From the NCBI GenBank assembly GCA_013180625.2, contig SNVD02006942.1:558001-622000 (forward strand): 64,000 nucleotides of DNA. Direction: 5' to 3'. The DNA comes from Boswellia sacra. Lineage: Eukaryota; Streptophyta; Magnoliopsida; Sapindales; Burseraceae. Made by a program: the position numbers and the translations under genes. The notes beneath the pieces were generated by a model. It worked only from the letters and a program-made list of their open reading frames with translations. It did no database searches and was not told where the DNA came from. Positions 59,707 to 64,000 of this stretch are shown piece after piece (the first letter of the stretch is position 1; each line of letters starts with the position of its first letter).

Positions 59707-62534
59707 GGTGAGGGGTAGACAATTCTAGAGAACTCATTTTCCTCCCTTACTTTCAAAAGCCCCCCGCTCTCTCTCTCTTAACTTCCCTAGCTTGCAAAGA
59801 ATTTGACGAAGAATTAGAGGAAATCTAGAAGGAGGAAAGGTAGAATTCATTCCCTTCTCTAATCTCTAGCCTATAGTCATAAAGTGTTGTTATGAAATAT
59901 TGTGTTAGAAAGTGGTTTATAGTGGTTCCATGTCATGTATATCATGAAACATGTTAGAAATCATAATTTAGAATAAGCTACAAAAGATTCTAATGGTTTG
60001 AATGATGTTAGGAATGCCATAGATGATGCTTGAGCTCAAAACTCTGCGGGCTTGTGTACTGAATAGTTGCTAGTCTGAAAATTCCTAGAAATTCTAAGTT
60101 TACTTTTTGGATCTGAAATTTTTACATGATAAACTAGACATGTTTAGGACTTTATAGAATTTTGAATCACCTAAAAATTCAAAGTATATGATTTTTAGTG
60201 AATTTTTGAATCTGCTGAAACGAAATTGGACGTCTCCTATTTTAAAATAGAGCATGGAGAACGAATTTTATATGAGGGACTTATCCTTCATAAAAAATCC
60301 TAATTTTTGGTGTGTGAGATCTTGAATATGTTTCCTTTTAAACTGAAAAATTTCATGATTTTTGAACCTCTGTAGGGATTGTTATGATTTTTCAAATTTG
60401 AGTTTAAGAAATTGAGATTTTCAACTCTCAGAACAGAGTAAGTAAAATAAATTGCTTTTAACCGACCTCAACTCATTAAAAAGTTGTGATTTTTGGTGGG
60501 ATTTTTTCATATGTGTCTTTTACTAGACTGAAAATTTTTGTACAAATTTGGTTACTATCGAGGTTTATATAATTTTTCAAAGTAGTACTGCCTAGTTTGA
60601 GAGGCCTGTAGGTAAGATTTCTATATGGACAAAGCTAAGGGATCTCAAGGGGCACATGGCCTCATTTTGATCCAATAAATGACATCAGATATTATATATG
60701 TGTTTATTTGATCTCCATGAATCTATGTGAGGATTGCGGCAAACATCCTCTTTCTACAAATTTTCCAACCAATTGTGTGTAATGTTGCGCTAGTAATGAA
60801 GTCATTTGTGTTTGTTGATGTGTTTGCTGATCCTTAAGAAAATTTTGATGATTTCTAGGTTGAAATCAGGATCTCATGGTGAAGTCGATCAGGTAAGTAG
60901 GCTAGACTCCTTCTGAGGACAAAATAGATGATTTATTTGCAATGAAATGTGTTGATTCCATGTGTTTATGATTGTATAATGTATTATATTTGGTTGAACT
61001 ATTATGAATGTGACTTAAATGAAAATTGGAACGTTGCCATGTGTAAGTGAACTTTGGTGTAAAATGGTATGAACAATGGGGGCCAATGAAGTTCTATGTG
61101 TATGTGAAAGTGGTAGTTTATGTGAAAGGCTCTAGGATAATTTTTTTTTTATGGGGTAGGCAGATAGGTGCTATGTTAGGTGTAGACACCTATTTATGTA
61201 TTAAGTCATCGACGGTGATACATAACAGGCAACTAGTGGCCAATGTGATATGTCATCAACGGCGATACGAAACAGGTGACATATTCCCTGAAATTGAATA
61301 ATGAAAAGATCATGCCATCGACGGCGATACATAATGAGTGACTAACGACCATTAGGATATACCATCAACGGCGACACGTAACAGATGATATATTTCTTAA
61401 AATGAATGATGAAGATAAATGTCATTGATGGCTATACAAAACAGATGACATATTTTGAGTATGTCAAATAAAAAGTCCTACCATGAGTGAAAATGTAGTG
61501 TTTAAAAGTTATGTTCTAAATGTGTTTTAATGTATGGGGAATGAGGCTTAGGTGTAAAGAAAATGGCTCACTTATGGAGGGCAAACAGAGAGTTAGCACC
61601 GGAGCGCCATGAGCGGTGTCCAGGAGCACGCCATGGGCGGTGTCCAGGAGCACGAACCTTTTGCAAACTAAGCTAGACAGAAGCATAGCGCTGGTGCACA
61701 ATACGTGTGGCACAGGAGTGCGAATCTTGTGTGGTATTTCAGGGTGAGGCAAAAGGTTGGTGAAGTTGTGCTGCATGAATGGTGCAGGAGAGCCAACCTC
61801 TGATAGAAAAATGTGATGGAAATCCGAGACTTGGCACACCCTTGCGCAGGAGTGTGACCCTCATTGTTGTAATTTGCTTGTATAGCTTGAGAGTGAAGAA
61901 ATCAGTTACTTGTGAGTCAAGTAATGAATTGTGCCTCATGGTTTATCACGAATTTCTCTGCATAATGTATTATTATTGTTTTAATCTAATCGCTTATTGG
62001 GTTTTATACTCACTAGTCTGTACTGTGCCTCAGGTGAGCAATAGATTGCAGAATGTCAGGATAACTTTTGGCATAACGATGATAGACTTCCCTTGGCAAC
62101 CATTGGACCGCTGCAACATTCTCTATTTTGTGTTATTCATTAATTTTGATTATTTTTTGTCACAGATGTATATAATGTGATACTATGGTTGACAATATAG
62201 GAACTTTGTATGTTTTTGGATGTTAATTATAATACAACGATGACAGTTTCTCCTTTAATGTTCTGTATGAATGCTTAGAGTTATATTCTGGACCCTTAAG
62301 GTTCAGGGTGTGACATGTATCAACATCAGTCTCTAATGTGTGCAACAGCATCCTAACGATAGGCCAAGCATATCAACTGTGGTTCTTTTTTTGGGTAGTG
62401 AGATTGCATTGCCTCAGCCAAAACAACCCGATTTCTGGTTACATAGGAGATCAGTTGAGCAAGGCTCTTCATCAAGCAAGTATGAATCATCTCCAACCAA
62501 TGATATTACAATCTCGCTGTTAGAGGGTCGGTAG

Positions 62535-63681
62535 AGAATCTTCTTAATTTTTTATCTCATACTACGTACGTTATCTGTACCTTATGTTTCCACCATACAA
62601 CTTTTTGATTCCCAAGTTTAGACAAGGTCAAGCAATGCCAAATAGATTATGAGGTCAGTAATGATGATATATATTACCATTGGTAGAGAAACTCCTAGAG
62701 CTGCACCTAATCTGGAGTTCTATAGAGTCATTTTGTCAAGACTTCGTAATATTTTAATTGTAGCAAGTACCCAATCTCCCATATTAGCGCGGAAATAGAA
62801 TTCTTATTTAACATGCAATTTACATAGATTGACCATTCAAACTAGCTGTGTAAAAGCTGAGAGGGACTAATTATTTAATACAATTTCCTATAAGATTTTT
62901 CTCACAATAATAACATTTAATCTCAACCAAACTTGCTTGTTAATCAAACTCTAAATTGCACGGTATGATAATCTATAAACTCATCATCATGTCATAGTTT
63001 GCCTGTTGGCTAGTTACAAGTGGCATTAAAATTATGCCAATTTTAACAAGTAGTATTTTATAAGAAATTGGCAACAGAGATTGGTATAACCTGAACTACT
63101 TTTTGTTTGAAGGCCTAAAAGAAAGTCTTGTGTCCTTTACTTTTTATTTGTTTTTTTCTCAACGTTTCCAGATAGAATTAATAATAAAAGTGGAACCCAG
63201 ACGGTCTTATCCTCCACTATGAGATTTCTCTGATTGAATCCGGTGTGAAAGAAAGGAAATTCATAGGTTAGCATGGACTTTGTTAATTGTCGCGGCAGCA
63301 ATGTACGGAGAAATATACAATATTTTGCTAATTCCACACAAGTATGTCAAATGTGTTACTTTCCACGTGGAATTGAGGCCAATAGAATGGCAACGAATGC
63401 CAAATCGTTATACCCACCTATCAAATCCAACTACATAAAATACAAGTAATATTTTTTTATTGCCCGGGAAACTGACAGAATGTTGAATTTCCGTCAGCTA
63501 ACGTCTCTTTTGACTTCGTTGCACCACTATGCTACAATAAAAATATCCGCCGTAATGAATGAAACAAAAATTAATCAAGAATCAGCCCTTTCATGTCAAT
63601 ATCCTTCTAGATCTAACCAGATTATTTTTTATAGTGCTTACACAGAACTTCGTGTCAGAAAGCTTCTAACTGCAGCCACGA
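62535..63681. other. Intergenic spacer between the pseudogene and third copy
   Basis: The first ~350 bases match the 3' flank of the intact copy and the later part matches its spacer, so it belongs to the tandem duplication. No independent gene is seen. The small frame at 63480-63710 is out of frame with the receptor start. Confidence 0.7.
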
Positions 63682-64000
63682 ATGGACATTCTTCCTTTTA
63701 TGTTCTTTAGCTTTAAGCTACTTTTTTTCATCTCTGAATTCTCCCATGCTTCTGACACCATTAATTCTTCAAAGAATCTTACAGACGGAAGCACCTTAGT
63801 TTCAAATGATGGCACCTTTGAGCTTGGTTTCTTCACCCCCGGTCATAACTCTAATCGTTACTTGGGAATCTGGTACAGGAATATTCCAGTTAAAACTATT
63901 GTTTGGGTTGCAAACCGACTCAACGCCATCAATGACTCGTCTGGCTTGTTGACGATGAATAGCACGGGTAATCTTGTCTTAACGGGCCAGAACAGGCGTG
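63682..64000 (+). CDS. Third S-domain receptor-like kinase, 5' part only
   Basis: Starts at ATG 63682 (MDILPFMFFSFKLLFFISEF, a signal peptide) and stays open to the window end, 106 codons. After the signal come [40 protein letters not shown], and then [18 protein letters not shown], the B-lectin domain start seen in the other two copies. It appears intact so far; whether the rest is functional cannot be seen. The start is supported by alignment with MDFLSIL of the first copy. Confidence 0.9.
   Translation, partial: MDILPFMFFSFKLLFFISEFSHASDTINSSKNLTDGSTLVSNDGTFELGFFTPGHNSNRYLGIWYRNIPVKTIVWVANRLNAINDSSGLLTMNSTGNLVLTGQNRR

Larger units (their letters stand above)
59479..62315 (+). mobile_element. 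Solo LTR, 2.84 kb (family A, copy 2)
   Basis: Bounded by a perfect 5-bp duplication, TGTAT (59474-59478 and 62316-62320), inside pseudogene exon 7; removal restores the R-C-I-N-I-S-L reading. It starts TGTAAGATC and ends GGGTGTGACA. It shares most of its body with 52434-55248, including GCATGGAGAACGAA-like, TTGATCCAATAAAT and the recurring GGCGATACATAA motif (61205-61450). A long GT run (59546-59608) sits near its start. Confidence 0.85.
48627..62534 (+). pseudogene. S-domain receptor-kinase pseudogene split by five insertions
   Basis: Co-linear with the intact copy once insertions are removed. Exon 1: 48627-48726, 50401-51371, 52036-52227. Exon 2: 55314-55430. Exon 3: 55965-56100. Exon 4: 56195-56399. 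Exon 5: 56551-56788. Exon 6: 56865-57015. Exon 7: 59388-59478 plus 62321-62534. Breaks include an apparently lost start codon (GGGGGT where copy 3 has ATGGAC), stops in exon 1 (after KPGWT), exon 2 (after YYIY) and exon 5 (after STIRVV), and one-base deletions in exons 3 and 7. The kinase motifs are also altered: HGDLKASN for HRDLKASN and DFDLAK for DFGLAK. Exons 4-6 each retain sizeable open frames. It cannot make a receptor kinase, although partial transcripts or small RNAs are possible. Confidence 0.95.

Noticed and set aside
1..64000. CRISPR arrays, rRNA genes, phage or bacterial operons
   Set aside because: Nothing in the window resembles them; the sequence is plant nuclear DNA with spliceosomal introns.

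Overview
This is AT-rich nuclear DNA from a flowering plant, most likely a woody eudicot. The evidence is split genes with GT-AG introns, plant-only families (PLATZ, SIAMESE-related, NDR1/HIN1-like, S-domain receptor kinases) and many plant-type transposons. The gene structures and the S-domain kinase cluster would suit Citrus or a relative, but that is an inference and I could not test it.

Layout. 1-10.0 kb holds no gene, only repeats: a hAT-like end, a Mutator-like inverted-repeat element, tandem duplications, a 0.9-kb foldback and a long TA tract. 10.0-11.4 kb is a three-coding-exon PLATZ zinc-binding gene (+). 11.4-16.1 kb is intergenic, with a tRNA-derived SINE and another Mutator-like element. 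16.1-16.5 kb is a small SIAMESE-related (SMR) CDK-inhibitor gene (+). 18.4-19.2 kb is an intronless histone H2B variant with a ~170-residue disordered N-terminus, of the H2B.8/H2B.S type (+). 21.3-26.2 kb is a seven-coding-exon RING E3-ligase-like gene (-), with a probable 5'UTR intron and a promoter near 27.3 kb. 27.5-34.9 kb is intergenic, with a triplicated ~0.48-kb unit, an odd GC-rich patch and a small MITE. 34.9-35.5 kb is an NHL/LEA2 membrane protein gene (-). 35.6-43.4 kb is intergenic, with an LTR remnant, a truncated gene fragment and a Mutator-like element.

43.4-64 kb is a tandem cluster of G-type lectin S-receptor-like kinases (+). The first copy is intact (seven exons, 808 residues). 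The second is a pseudogene spread over ~13.9 kb. The third begins at 63682 and runs off the window. The pseudogene has taken five separate insertions, each bounded by a visible target-site duplication: a small non-autonomous LTR element with a short acidic ORF (minus), a GC-rich hAT MITE, two solo LTRs of one family (plus), and a third solo LTR in the opposite orientation. Removing them restores co-linearity with the intact neighbour, apart from stops and frameshifts.

The genes do not form one pathway. Three have chromatin, cell-cycle or transcription roles (H2B variant, SMR inhibitor, PLATZ), one is probably in ubiquitination, and two families (NHL, S-domain kinases) act at the plasma membrane in defence or signalling. 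The points most worth a second look are the H2B variant with Asn at the usual ubiquitination lysine and the transposon-stacked pseudogene. No CRISPR, rRNA or convincing tRNA gene was seen.
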